DNA of 64,000 nucleotides, from positions 3,162,001-3,226,000 of the forward strand of contig NZ_JACCFK010000001.1 of assembly GCF_013410405.1 (NCBI RefSeq). The letters run 5' to 3'. The DNA comes from Amycolatopsis endophytica. GTDB taxonomy: Bacteria; Actinomycetota; Actinomycetes; Mycobacteriales; Pseudonocardiaceae. A program made the translations under genes and the position numbers. How positions within the stretch are numbered: position 1 is the first letter of the stretch; each line of letters begins with the position of its first letter. The notes below the pieces were generated by a model. The model was not told the DNA's origin, did no database searches, and worked only from the letters and a program-made list of their open reading frames with translations. Below, one piece after another: positions 35,100 to 44,403 of the stretch.

Positions 35100-36603
35100 C
35101 GCAGCTCGCGCCGCGGAAAGGTTTGACCTGGCTCTCGAAGATCTGCGGGCCGCCGTCGGTGCCCTTGATCTGGAAGCAGTACTTGAGCACGGGGTCCACG
35201 CGCAGGCGGTAAGTGGTGTTGCGCTGCACGAGGATCGTCGCGGTTTCCTGGCCCTCGGCGGCGACCACGAGCGCGAAGTCCAGCGCCTCGCTGCTCTGCC
35301 AGGACAGTTCGACGTAGTCACCCTGGTCCACCGGCTCGTTCAGGATCAGCTGCACGGCCCGGCTCGGGGGCGCGGTCAGGGTGGGCGCGCCGATGACCGG
35401 GGGCACCTCCGGCACGTCCAGCTCCTCGGGCGTGTTGACCAGCAGCAGCACGGCGGCGATCGCGAGGATCGACAACCCCGCCAGCGCCGCCACGAACGAC
35501 GCCGTCCGCCGGGGCCGCCGCCGCGGTGTGGTGTCCGGCCCGTACACGACGAGCGGTTCGCCCAGGTGGGGGGCGGGTGCCGGAGTGAACGCGGGTGCGC
35601 CGGGCGGGGGGAAACCGTGCGTGCTGGGCGGCTGCGCCGCGGGCACCGCCTGCGGCATCACCGGCGCTTGCCCTTGTGGCACCGGCACCGGCATCTGCCC
35701 CTGCGGCGGCCACGGCTGCCCGGACACCGGCACCCGCGGCACCCACCCCGCGGCGGCGAAGTCATCGAACGCGGCACCCCCCGCCGCGGGTGGCGGCGGC
35801 CCGAGCACCGTGCCCAACCGCGCGGCGACCGTCGCCGCGTCCAGCGGCCGGGCGTCCGGGTCCTTGGCGAGCAGCGACGCCACCAGCGCCCCCAGCCCCG
35901 CGGGCAGATCGTGCCGGTCGAGCGGCGGCACCGGCTCCCGGAGGACCCGCAGCACCAGTTCGCCCTCCTGCTCGCCGGGCCGTCCCTGGTGCGGTGACCG
36001 GCCGGACAGTGCCAGGTACAGCACCGCGCCCAGCCCGTACAGGTCGGACCGCTCGTCGGCCGTGCCGTCGCGCAGCGTTTCCGGCGCCAGGAAGTCGTGC
36101 CCCGGTTCGCGCGGGAAAGCGCGGCGCAGCGTGAGGCCGAAGTCCGACAGCACGGCCTCGCCGGAGGCGCGGAACAGGACGTTGCCCGGTGTGACGCCGC
36201 CGTGCACCTGGCCGGCGGCGTGCGCCGCGGCCAGTGCGGTCGCCAGCGAGCGGCCCAGGCCCAGCGCGTCACCGGCCGTCATCGGACCGAACGCGCCGAT
36301 CAGTTCCGGCAGGGACTGCGCGCACAGTTCCATCCGCAGCGCGCACCGCCCGTCGGGCAGCGACTGCACGGCGTCGGCCACCAGGACCGGGGCCCGGCCG
36401 CGCACCGCGGTCAGCGCCGCCAGTTCGCTGTCCAGCTGCGAACGCGTGCCGCGGTCGAGACGCCCGGGGTAGACCTTGAGCGCGAACGCGGCGTTCTCGT
36501 GCACCCCGGCGAACACGGTGGCGCTCGGCCCGTCACCCAGGGGCACCAGGTCCCCGAAGGTCCGCTCAGTCGCCATCGTGGTGCTCATCCTCGTGATCGC
36601 CAT
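35092..36603 (-). CDS. Membrane Ser/Thr kinase-like protein, predicted pseudokinase
   Basis: A 503-residue protein: kinase domain (about 15-275), Pro/Gln-rich linker, one membrane helix (about 366-386) and an extracytoplasmic beta domain with two cysteines. The ATP-site Lys43 (FALKVYPG), Glu59 and Asp154 (SDFGL) are kept, but the catalytic loop reads HGGVTPGNVLF, so the HRD aspartate is Gly136 and the Lys is Thr138. It probably binds nucleotide but phosphorylates poorly or not at all. Start uncertain: ATG 36603 or 36576. It lies 48 bp downstream of the beta-helix AAA gene and is probably in the same operon. Confidence 0.85.
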   Translation of the reverse strand: MAITRMSTTMATERTFGDLVPLGDGPSATVFAGVHENAAFALKVYPGRLDRGTRSQLDSELAALTAVRGRAPVLVADAVQSLPDGRCALRMELCAQSLPELIGAFGPMTAGDALGLGRSLATALAAAHAAGQVHGGVTPGNVLFRASGEAVLSDFGLTLRRAFPREPGHDFLAPETLRDGTADERSDLYGLGAVLYLALSGRSPHQGRPGEQEGELVLRVLREPVPPLDRHDLPAGLGALVASLLAKDPDARPLDAATVAARLGTVLGPPPPAAGGAAFDDFAAAGWVPRVPVSGQPWPPQGQMPVPVPQGQAPVMPQAVPAAQPPSTHGFPPPGAPAFTPAPAPHLGEPLVVYGPDTTPRRRPRRTASFVAALAGLSILAIAAVLLLVNTPEELDVPEVPPVIGAPTLTAPPSRAVQLILNEPVDQGDYVELSWQSSEALDFALVVAAEGQETATILVQRNTTYRLRVDPVLKYCFQIKGTDGGPQIFESQVKPFRGASCVS

Positions 36604-36651
36604 CGCCTCGCCGGTTCATCGTAGGAGGTGACGCCCGCCCCGCGCCGTGGT

Positions 36652-38316
36652 TCACCAGGACGGCTGCCCGGACTCGATGGCCGCCAGCACGTCGTCCACC
36701 CGGATCCGGCGCAGCTCGTCGGCGTCCGGGACCCGGCCCAGCCCGCGCAGACGCCCGGACTGGGTCTTGCGCATGCCCTCGAACAGTTTGCGCGCGTCGC
36801 GGGCGTTGCCGAAGCCGGGCGAGGCCGAGATGTGGCGGAAGTGCTCGGCGAGCGCGGGCCCGGACCGCGGGTCCAGTTCGTAGTCGCCCGCCGTCACCAT
36901 CCGGCCGATGATGCCGGTCAGCTGGTCCGGCGTGTAGTTCTCGAATTCGACGGTCTTGGCGAACCGCGAGGACAGGCCGGGGTTCGCGGCGAGGAACTGG
37001 CGCATCTCGGCGGTGTAGCCCGCGACGATCACCGCGATCTCCTCGCGGTGGTCCTCCATCAGCTTGACCAGCGTGTCGATGGCTTCCTGGCCGAAGTCGC
37101 TGCCCGCGCCCGCCTGCCGCGACAGCGTGTACGCCTCGTCGATGAACAGCACGCCGCCGAGCGCCTGCTCGAACACCACCGCGGTCTTCTCGGCGGTGTG
37201 CCCGACGTACTGGCCCACCAGGTCCCGTCGCGACACCTCGCGGAACTCGCCGCGCGGCAGCACACCCAGCTCACGCAGGAGCTTGCCGTAGGTCCGCGCC
37301 ACCGTGGTCTTACCGGTGCCCGGCGCGCCCGCGAAGATCAGGTGGTGGCTCAACGCGCCGGTGGACAGACCGGCCCGCGAGCGCCACGCGTTGACCTGGA
37401 TCTCGTCGACCAGCGACCGGACCTCGGCCTTGACGCCGGGCAGGCCCACCATGCCGTCGAGTTCCGCGAGCAGTGTGTCCAGCGGGCTGGAGCCACTCGT
37501 CTCGGCGGTCGGTTCGGCGACGACCTCCGCGGTGGCCGTGCCTGCCAGCCGCACCGCGGGTTCGGCGGTGTTGGCGACGTCGCACGCCTCGACCGAGCCG
37601 CCGCAGTTCGCGCCCACGTCGATGCCGACGCCGCCCGCGTCCCGCACGGACACGCGCCGCAGCACGGGCGCGCTCCGGTGTGCCACCAGGATCCCGGCCT
37701 GCGCGGTGCGGCTGATGCGGCAGTTCTCCACCACCGGACGCGCGTGCTGGTAGACGTAGAGGCCGCGCTGCCCGCACCCGCCGATCGTGCACGAGCGGAT
37801 CACCGGGTCGGCGCCGAGCCCGACGATCATCCCGTCGGCGGCGACGTTGTCGATGGTCACGTTCTCCACGATCCCGGACGTGCCCTCCAGGACCAGCCCG
37901 TGTTCGGCGCCCGTGATGGTCACGCCGGTGACCGTCAGCGGACCGGGACCGCGGACACCCACCGCCGGCCCGCGCCCGGCCCGCACGGTGCAGTCGTCCA
38001 GGGTCAGCTCGGCGTTCTCGGCCTGGATCGCCGCGGCGTTCCCGGCCTGCACGGTCACGCCGTGCACGGCGAGCGTGCCGCCACGCGCGAGCAGCACCGG
38101 CACGTCGGCGCCACGGCCGTCGAACACCACCTCGGCGCCCTCGGCCGCGCGCAGGGTGAGGGCGCGGTCGAGCAGTTCCAGCGTTTCCGCGTAAGTGCCC
38201 GCGGCGATGGAAACGGTCGCGCCGTCGGGGGCGCCGAGCACCGCTTCGCCGACGGTGGCGTAGGCGCCGTGCCTGCCGGGATCGACGAGGAGCGTGCGTC
38301 CGGTGGACGTCGTCAT
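36652..38316 (-). CDS. Right-handed beta-helix / CbxX-type AAA+ fusion, probable EccA counterpart
   Basis: A 554-residue protein. Residues about 10-265 form a right-handed parallel beta-helix of pectin-lyase type with stacked NVTIDNVAADGMIV-like turns. Residues about 285-554 form a CbxX/CfqX AAA+ domain (Walker A GAPGTGKTT, Lys336; Walker B GVLFIDEAYTL; SRFAKTVEFENY). ESX EccA has the same AAA domain but TPR repeats at the N-terminus. Here the beta-helix replaces them and may do the substrate recognition. Its ATG overlaps the LuxR stop, and it reads in the same direction as eccE. Confidence 0.87.
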   Translation of the reverse strand: MTTSTGRTLLVDPGRHGAYATVGEAVLGAPDGATVSIAAGTYAETLELLDRALTLRAAEGAEVVFDGRGADVPVLLARGGTLAVHGVTVQAGNAAAIQAENAELTLDDCTVRAGRGPAVGVRGPGPLTVTGVTITGAEHGLVLEGTSGIVENVTIDNVAADGMIVGLGADPVIRSCTIGGCGQRGLYVYQHARPVVENCRISRTAQAGILVAHRSAPVLRRVSVRDAGGVGIDVGANCGGSVEACDVANTAEPAVRLAGTATAEVVAEPTAETSGSSPLDTLLAELDGMVGLPGVKAEVRSLVDEIQVNAWRSRAGLSTGALSHHLIFAGAPGTGKTTVARTYGKLLRELGVLPRGEFREVSRRDLVGQYVGHTAEKTAVVFEQALGGVLFIDEAYTLSRQAGAGSDFGQEAIDTLVKLMEDHREEIAVIVAGYTAEMRQFLAANPGLSSRFAKTVEFENYTPDQLTGIIGRMVTAGDYELDPRSGPALAEHFRHISASPGFGNARDARKLFEGMRKTQSGRLRGLGRVPDADELRRIRVDDVLAAIESGQPSW

Positions 38317-39008
38317 CAGCTCGCCTTCCCCGCCAGCCAGCCGTGGCCCGCGGCCTTGACCCCGGCCTGGAACCGGCTGCGCGCGCCGAGACGGTTCATC
38401 AGGCTCGACACCATCCGCCGCACGGTGCGTACGGAGACGCCGAGCGCCGCGGCGGCCGACTCGTCGGTGCATCCCGCGGACAGCAGGGACAGCAGTTCGC
38501 GATCGCGGCCCGCCAGTTCGCTGGTCACCGGCGAATCCGTGGGGACGAGCGGCACCGCGGCGGGCCAGAGCCGGTCGGCCAGTTCCAGGAAAGTGGCGAC
38601 GACGGCGGGCAACCGGAGCACGGCGATGTCGGCCTGCCTGCCCCGGTCCTCGGCGGGCACGATCGCGAGCGCGCCGTCCACGATCAGCGCCTCGACCGGG
38701 ACGGCGGGCATCGTCCGGACCTCCGCACCGGCCTGCGCCAGCTTCACGAGCTGGCGCGCGGGCCCCGGCCGCGTGCGCGCCGCGTCGGGGACCAGGACGC
38801 GGTAGCGGACGCCGCGTGCCAGGTTCGCGACGTCGACCGGGCGGAACGGGTCGCCCGGCCCGCCGGACAGCGAGCTGAAGACCAGCACCTCGCGCCGCGC
38901 GGCGGCCAGTTTCGTGGTCACGCGGGCGTGCCGGGACACCAGCGGGCCCGTCGAGTGTCCGTTCAGGACCGACAGCCGGGGCGGTGCCTGGTGGGCGTGG
39001 GTGATCAT
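38316..39008 (-). CDS. LuxR/FixJ-type HTH regulator in the ESX locus
   Basis: A 230-residue protein. The N-terminal part (about 15-160) looks like a TrmB/phospholipase-D-like sensor fold (REVLVFSSLSGG, VRYRVLVPDAART, EALIVDGALAIVP). The C-terminal LuxR-type HTH (about 170-225) contains SAGCTDESAAAALGVSVRTV. It is coupled to eccE by ATGA and to the beta-helix AAA gene by TGATG, so it is made with the ESX components and is the likeliest local regulator. Confidence 0.8.
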   Translation of the reverse strand: MITHAHQAPPRLSVLNGHSTGPLVSRHARVTTKLAAARREVLVFSSLSGGPGDPFRPVDVANLARGVRYRVLVPDAARTRPGPARQLVKLAQAGAEVRTMPAVPVEALIVDGALAIVPAEDRGRQADIAVLRLPAVVATFLELADRLWPAAVPLVPTDSPVTSELAGRDRELLSLLSAGCTDESAAAALGVSVRTVRRMVSSLMNRLGARSRFQAGVKAAGHGWLAGKAS

Positions 39009-40198
39009 CGGTTTCCTCCGATCGGCAACGACGCGGCGACGGCCGGTGCGTGCTGGTTGTCCATTCGTTCGAGGCGCAGCCCGTGGGGCGGCATCCACAG
39101 CAGCCGCGCGACGGCCGTGTCGGCGGCGTGGTCGGTGGTGGCCGCGACGCGCAGCACGGCTTCGTGCCCGGTGATCGCGACGGTGCGGGCGGTTCCCGGG
39201 GCGGCCGCGAGCAGTCCGTGCAGTGCCTGGACCGCGGTCCGCCCCGGACGCAGGCCGGTGACGCGGAGGCCGACCTGCGTGATCGGCCCGGCCCGCCAGT
39301 ACCGCCGGTCTTCGCGGACCGCGCCGCGGCCGGATCCGGTGTGGGTGAGCGCGACGAGCGTCGCCGACACCTCCTGCTCGGTCAGCGCGGACGCGTCCAG
39401 CCCGGCCTTGCGGAGTGTGCGGTGGAGCTTGCGCACGACGTTGCCGAGCACGACGAGCAGCTCGGTGTCGGTGGCGAAGCCCGGCTCGCGCAGCGCACGC
39501 ACCGCCAGCCACATCCGGATGCTGTCCGTCTGGTGTGGGCCGCGGTGCAGGACGAGCTGCAGTTTGACGACGGGCGTTTCGGTCGTCTCGACGGGCAGCG
39601 CTTGCCCCACGAGCGTGGCCGGATCGCCGTGGGCCCGCAGGACGGCGACCAGCTCCTCGCGGCGGCTGATCACCGCCGCCGGCGTTCCGGCGACTTCGAC
39701 GGTCCGGATCGTCGCGCCAGGGGCGAGGGTCTCCAGGAGCGCGTGGCCGCTGGCGGCTTCGTGCCCGCGACGGCGGAGCCGCCGGCGCGCGCGGAGCACC
39801 AGCTCGTCCGAAACCCACCGGCCCCGCACGCGCAGAGCCGTGCAGGCCAGCAAGGTCGCGGCGGCCAGCAGCAGGCCGACGACGACCGGCCACGGCCTGC
39901 CGATGGCCGCGAACGCCAGCACCACGGCCAGTTGCCAGCACACGATGCGCAGCGCGGGCAGCGCCGCGCGCTCCTCCCGGTGCGGCTCGGGCGCGGGCGG
40001 CTCGGGACTGGCGATCACCGGGGCGGCGGCCCGCGGTACCGGTGCCGGCCTCGGTGCGGGTGCCGACGCGGGTTTCGGCGGCAGGGACCGCACCCGTTCC
40101 GCGGCCCCCGCGACGGTGGCGACCGGCCGCGCGGCGACCCGGGGCGCGGCCTGCCACGTCTGTGGGGCGACGGTGTGCTGTCGCTGCTGTGCGGTCAT
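39005..40198 (-). CDS. eccE: Type VII secretion protein EccE
   Basis: A 397-residue protein. A Pro/Ala-rich N-terminal tail (1-75), two close membrane helices (about 83-125, LRIVCWQLAVVLAFAAIG and VVVGLLLAAATLLACTAL), then a long domain matching the EccE family. EccE forms the outer edge of the ESX inner-membrane complex. It is divergent from eccD across 101 bp, unlike mycobacterial loci where eccE follows mycP. Confidence 0.8.
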   Translation of the reverse strand: MTAQQRQHTVAPQTWQAAPRVAARPVATVAGAAERVRSLPPKPASAPAPRPAPVPRAAAPVIASPEPPAPEPHREERAALPALRIVCWQLAVVLAFAAIGRPWPVVVGLLLAAATLLACTALRVRGRWVSDELVLRARRRLRRRGHEAASGHALLETLAPGATIRTVEVAGTPAAVISRREELVAVLRAHGDPATLVGQALPVETTETPVVKLQLVLHRGPHQTDSIRMWLAVRALREPGFATDTELLVVLGNVVRKLHRTLRKAGLDASALTEQEVSATLVALTHTGSGRGAVREDRRYWRAGPITQVGLRVTGLRPGRTAVQALHGLLAAAPGTARTVAITGHEAVLRVAATTDHAADTAVARLLWMPPHGLRLERMDNQHAPAVAASLPIGGNR

Positions 40199-40240
40199 GC
40201 CACAACCCTGGCGGCACGAACATGAGGATCGGATGACAAC

Positions 40241-40260
40241 GGTGGCCGGTACCTGCCGGA
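40241..40260. promoter_or_regulatory. Shared promoter motif, diverged copy between eccE and eccD
   Basis: GGTGGCCGGTACCTGCCGGA lies 39 bp before the eccD start and matches 17 of 20 bases of the copy near the response regulators (26857-26876). It is weaker against the copies before the toxin gene and eccC. Confidence 0.3.
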
Positions 40261-40299
40261 GCCGTTCCCGCACCCCGTCGTCGCGCCCAGGCTGGGCGC

Positions 40300-41664
40300 A
40301 TGTCGACCACGAACCTGGTCCGGGTGACCATCGACGCGCCTGCCCGCAGGCTCGACCTGGCGTTGCCCGAGCGGTCCCCGGTGGCCGAGATCCTGCCGGG
40401 CCTGCTGCGCCGCGCGGGGGAGGCCCTTCCCGACGACGGTGTGGCGCAGGGTGGCTGGCTGCTGCGCCGCGGCGACGGCACCCCGCTCGACCTGGGCCGG
40501 ACGCTGAGCACCTACGGCGTCCGCGACGGCGAGGTGCTGCACCTGGTGTCCCGTCGCCTGCACTGGCCGGAACTGGAGTACGACGACCTCGCCGACACCA
40601 TCGCGAAAGGCGCGGGCCGCACCGGCCGCCAGTGGGGGCCGTCGGACACCCGCGCGGCCGGTCTGCTGACGGGTGCGGTCGCCGCGCTGCTGGCCCTGCT
40701 CGCGGTGGTGCGGGCCGGACCGCCGTGGGATGTACCGGCATTGGCCGCGCTCGGCGGCGCCGCGCTCCTGCTCGCGGCGGGCACCGTGCTGGCCAGGGCG
40801 CTGGGTGACGCGGGTGCCGGCGCGGTCGTGGCCGCGCTGGCGTTGCCGTTCGCCTTCACCGGGGGCGGGCTCCTGCTCGCGGGCGGACCACAACCCGCGG
40901 GACTCGGGGCGCCACATGTGCTGGCCGGGTCGTCGGCGCTGCTGATCGCGTCGGTGCTCGGCTACTTCGCCGTGGTCGAGCGTGCCGCGGTGTTCATCGG
41001 CGGTATCGCCGCGGGCGCGGTGGGGGTGCTCGCGGCGGTGCCGTCGACCATGGACGCACTGGACGGGGTCGACGGCGCGGCGGTGGCGGTCGTGGTGGTG
41101 TTGCTGTTCTCCCCGTTGTCCGGCCCGCTCGCGATCCGTCTCGGCCGCGTCCCGATGCCGGTGCTCCCGCGCACCACCGCGGACCTCGTGCGCGACGATC
41201 CGCAGCCACCCCGGCGCGCCGTCTACGCCGCGGTCCTGCGCGCCGACCAGATCCTGACCGGCCTGATCGGCGGCGCGACGACGGTCGCCGTGCCGTGCCT
41301 GTTCGTCATCGCGTGTGAGCCGGGCACGTCGGTCATCGTGCTGCTGTCCGTGCTGGCGGTGGGGTTCTGCCTGCGTGCCCGGCTCTACCCGGCACTGCGG
41401 CACCGCGCCCCGCTGCTGGTCACCGGCGTGGCGAGCGCGGCCGCGCTGGTGACGACGTTCGACTCCGCGGCCGTGACCGCACCGGTCCTGATCGTGGTGG
41501 GCGGCCTCGCCGTCCTCACCGGACTCAGCCACAGCAAACGCTTGCCGAGCCCGTTCCTCGGCCGGTACGCGGAACTGCTGGAGGTCGCGATCGTGCTGGC
41601 CTGCGTGCCCGTGCTGTGCGGGGTGCTCGGCGTGTACGGCCTCGCGCGCGGAATGGCGGGCTGA
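40300..41664 (+). CDS. eccD: Type VII secretion membrane channel protein EccD
   Basis: A 454-residue protein. Residues 1-90 form the YukD ubiquitin-like domain (VRVTIDAPARRLDLALPE; LSTYGVRDGEVLHL), followed by about eleven membrane helices. EccD dimers form the membrane vestibule of the ESX complex. It is immediately followed by eccB after a 3-bp gap. Confidence 0.9.
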   Translation: MSTTNLVRVTIDAPARRLDLALPERSPVAEILPGLLRRAGEALPDDGVAQGGWLLRRGDGTPLDLGRTLSTYGVRDGEVLHLVSRRLHWPELEYDDLADTIAKGAGRTGRQWGPSDTRAAGLLTGAVAALLALLAVVRAGPPWDVPALAALGGAALLLAAGTVLARALGDAGAGAVVAALALPFAFTGGGLLLAGGPQPAGLGAPHVLAGSSALLIASVLGYFAVVERAAVFIGGIAAGAVGVLAAVPSTMDALDGVDGAAVAVVVVLLFSPLSGPLAIRLGRVPMPVLPRTTADLVRDDPQPPRRAVYAAVLRADQILTGLIGGATTVAVPCLFVIACEPGTSVIVLLSVLAVGFCLRARLYPALRHRAPLLVTGVASAAALVTTFDSAAVTAPVLIVVGGLAVLTGLSHSKRLPSPFLGRYAELLEVAIVLACVPVLCGVLGVYGLARGMAG

Positions 41665-41667
41665 GCC

Positions 41668-43068
41668 GTGGCGTCCAAACGCGACCTCCTGCAGGCACAC
41701 CAGTTCCTCGCGCAGCGGGCCATCTCCGCGCTCGTGACCCGTGATCCGGACCCCGAGCAGCCACCGTTCCGCCGCCCAGGGGGCGCGGCCGTCGGCAGCA
41801 TCGTGATCGGGGTGCTGGCGCTGGTCGCGGTCGGGGTGTACGGGCTGATCAACCCCGGCGGCAACACCACCTGGCGGGACAAGCCCGCGGTGATCGTGGC
41901 CAAGGAGTCCGGCACGCAGTACGTCTACCTCGGCGGGGTGCTGCACCCGGTGGAGAACTACGTGTCGGCGCTGCTGGCGCTGGGTGAGCACGCCGAGACG
42001 GTCACGGTGTCCAGCGATTCGCTGGCCGGTGTCCCGCGTGGCCCGCGCATCGGGATCGACGACGCGCCCGACTCGCTCCCGGCGCCGGACCACCTCCTCA
42101 CCGGCGGCTGGAGCCTGTGTTCCCGGCCGGTGCCGGATCCCAGCGGGTCCACGGTGGACGAGTCCGTGCTCCTGGTCGGTTCCGGCGCGCCCGGTGGCCG
42201 CCCGCTGGGGGACGCCGCGCTGCTCGTGGAGGTCCCGGACAGCGGTGACCAGTACCTGATCGTGAACGGCTACCGGCACCGGATCCGCCAGGCCGACACG
42301 GTCGCGGTCGGGCTCGCGTTGCAGTCCGCCCCGAAGGCCCGCACCGGTATGCCGGTGGTCGACGTGCTGCCCGCGGGCGACCCGATCGCGCCGATCCGGA
42401 TCGCCGGTGCGGGATCGCCGTCGTCGGCGGTGCCAGGGCGGGCGGACGTCCGGGTGGGTCAGCTGCTCGTCATGGAGGCGTCCGGGAACCGCGAGTACTA
42501 CCTCGCCGACACCGACCGCCTGCGGCCGATTTCCGCGCTGCAGTACGAAATCCAGCGCGCCGATCCGGCGTCACGGCAGGCCTACGGCGGCGGGCAGCCG
42601 GCCGGGGTCGCGCTGGGACCCGCCGAACTGGCCGAGGCGCACGTCGCGCTCTCGGCGGAGGCCGGGCCGGGATCGGTGCCCGCGCAGCGGCCGCGCTTCG
42701 CCGGTGGTGGCACGATCTGCGTCACGTATGAGCCGGGTGCCCTGACGCCGATGGTCCAGTTCGACCCGCGGATGCCCACCGCCGCGACGGTGACGGCTGG
42801 CCGCACGGCATACGGCATGCCGATGGCCGACCGGGTCTTCGTGGAGCCGGGCCGCGCGGCGCTGATCGAGGTCATGCCCAGCGCCGACGCCTACGCCGGA
42901 ACGCTGATGCTGGTGACCGACCAGGGCCGGGCCCACCCGCTGGCCGGGCGTGTCGTGCTGGACGTGCTCGGCTACGGCGAGGCCGACCCCGTCCGGCTCC
43001 CCGCCGGGATCGCCAGCCGCGTCCCTCTGGGCGGCGCCCTCGATCCGGCACGCGCCCTCGCGGCGTGA
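41668..43068 (+). CDS. eccB: Type VII secretion protein EccB
   Basis: A 466-residue protein. The N-terminal MASKRDLLQAHQFLAQRAISALV is the conserved EccB cytoplasmic helix, followed by one membrane helix (about 39-60) and a long periplasmic domain with the four R1-R4-like repeats around a core strand domain and two cysteines (SLCSRPVP; TICVTYEPG). GTG start. Probably co-translated with eccD. Confidence 0.92.
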   Translation: MASKRDLLQAHQFLAQRAISALVTRDPDPEQPPFRRPGGAAVGSIVIGVLALVAVGVYGLINPGGNTTWRDKPAVIVAKESGTQYVYLGGVLHPVENYVSALLALGEHAETVTVSSDSLAGVPRGPRIGIDDAPDSLPAPDHLLTGGWSLCSRPVPDPSGSTVDESVLLVGSGAPGGRPLGDAALLVEVPDSGDQYLIVNGYRHRIRQADTVAVGLALQSAPKARTGMPVVDVLPAGDPIAPIRIAGAGSPSSAVPGRADVRVGQLLVMEASGNREYYLADTDRLRPISALQYEIQRADPASRQAYGGGQPAGVALGPAELAEAHVALSAEAGPGSVPAQRPRFAGGGTICVTYEPGALTPMVQFDPRMPTAATVTAGRTAYGMPMADRVFVEPGRAALIEVMPSADAYAGTLMLVTDQGRAHPLAGRVVLDVLGYGEADPVRLPAGIASRVPLGGALDPARALAA

Positions 43069-43088
43069 GCGGGTTTCCGCGTGAACGA

Positions 43089-43114
43089 GCCCGGCCGGGA
43101 TGTCCCGGCCGGGC
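43089..43114. terminator. Bidirectional terminator between eccB and mycP
   Basis: GCCCGGCCGGGA-TG-TCCCGGCCGGGC is a perfect 12-bp stem with a 2-nt loop, in the 60-bp gap between convergent genes. There is no U-tract. The position and strength make it a convincing shared terminator. Confidence 0.75.
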
Positions 43115-43128
43115 CTCGCTACGCGGGG

Positions 43129-44403
43129 TCAGCGATCCGCCGGTGGGGGCGGCACCAGGAACATCTCCTCCGGCAGCTCGTCCCGCGCCGGAGCGGCGGG
43201 CGGTACCACCGCGCGCCGTGGTTGCCAGCGCGAACGGCGTCCGCGGATCAGTACCACCGCCGCACCCGCGCCCAGCACCGCGACGGCCACCGTGAGCACC
43301 GCGAACAGTCGCGCGTCCGACACGCTCTCCGCCCACCAGGCCGACACCCGCACCTGCTCGGCGTCCGGCACGGGATGCCGCACCGCCGGTAACGCGGCCG
43401 GTGCCGCGGAGACCAGCCCGTCCGTCAGCGCGCGGTAGGGGTTGACCATCCCGGTCCCGTAGGCGGCCTTGTCTCCGGGCGCGGGCGTCGTGGTGGCCAG
43501 GATGCGCTGGGTGACCTCACGTGCCGACATCCCGGGCCAGGCCGAGCGCACCAGTGCGGCGGTCGCGGAAACGAACGGCGCGGCGAAGCTGGTGCCGTCA
43601 CGGTACTGGTGCCCGCCCGCCCGCGCCGCGCACAGGACGCCCCCGCCGGGCGCGACCACGTCCACCTGCGGCCCGATCTGCGAGCTGTCCAGCCGCGTTC
43701 CCGTCATGTCCACCGCGCCGACCCCGATCACGCCGTCGTAACCCGCGGGGTAGGTGACCGGGCCGGGCGCGGTGCCCTCCTGCCCGTTGCCGACCGCCGC
43801 CACCACGACCACGTCCAGGTCGACGGCGTGCCGGATCGCGTCGCGCACGAACGGGTTGTCCAGTTCACCCGCCACGGACAGGTTGATCACCTCCGCGCCA
43901 TGGTCGGCCGCGAACCAGATCCCGCGCGCCAGCGCCTCCGGGTCGATACCCTCCGCGGCGCCGTCGGTCGAATCGCTTTCGCTGACCCGGACCGGCAGGA
44001 TCGTGGCGTCCGGTGCGAGCCCGGCGAACCCGATCCCGGAAACCGGCCGGGCGGCGATGATGCTCGCCACCCCGGTGCCGTGCGAAACGCAGTCGAACCC
44101 GCCGGGGAGATCGCCGACGAGGAAGAAGTCCTGACCGCGCAACACCTTCCCGGCCAGTTGCGGGTGGTCGGCGTCCACTCCGGAATCGACCACGGCGACC
44201 ACCACACCCGCGCCGGTGGCGTGTTCGTGCACCGACCGCGCGTCGAGCGTCTTCTGCGCCCACGGCAGCTCGGTGACCGCCGGGCTCGCCGGTGCCGGGT
44301 TGCCGCACGCGCCGGGCGGCGGGGCGGCCGTGGCGACACCCGGACAGACGACGACGGCCGCCGCGATCGCGACGGCCGTCACCAGTTTCGGAGCCCCGTT
44401 CAT
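43129..44403 (-). CDS. mycP: Mycosin (MycP), subtilisin-like ESX protease
   Basis: A 424-residue exported protease: signal peptide (1-27), catalytic triad Asp73 (VVDSGVDADH), His109 (SHGTGVAS) and Ser272 (GTSFAAPFVSA), and a C-terminal membrane helix (about 366-386) with a short cytoplasmic tail. Mycosins cap the ESX complex on the periplasmic side and stabilise it. It is the last gene of a minus-strand operon of ESX substrates and accessory genes and overlaps the preceding gene by ATGA. Confidence 0.92.
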   Translation of the reverse strand: MNGAPKLVTAVAIAAAVVVCPGVATAAPPPGACGNPAPASPAVTELPWAQKTLDARSVHEHATGAGVVVAVVDSGVDADHPQLAGKVLRGQDFFLVGDLPGGFDCVSHGTGVASIIAARPVSGIGFAGLAPDATILPVRVSESDSTDGAAEGIDPEALARGIWFAADHGAEVINLSVAGELDNPFVRDAIRHAVDLDVVVVAAVGNGQEGTAPGPVTYPAGYDGVIGVGAVDMTGTRLDSSQIGPQVDVVAPGGGVLCAARAGGHQYRDGTSFAAPFVSATAALVRSAWPGMSAREVTQRILATTTPAPGDKAAYGTGMVNPYRALTDGLVSAAPAALPAVRHPVPDAEQVRVSAWWAESVSDARLFAVLTVAVAVLGAGAAVVLIRGRRSRWQPRRAVVPPAAPARDELPEEMFLVPPPPADR

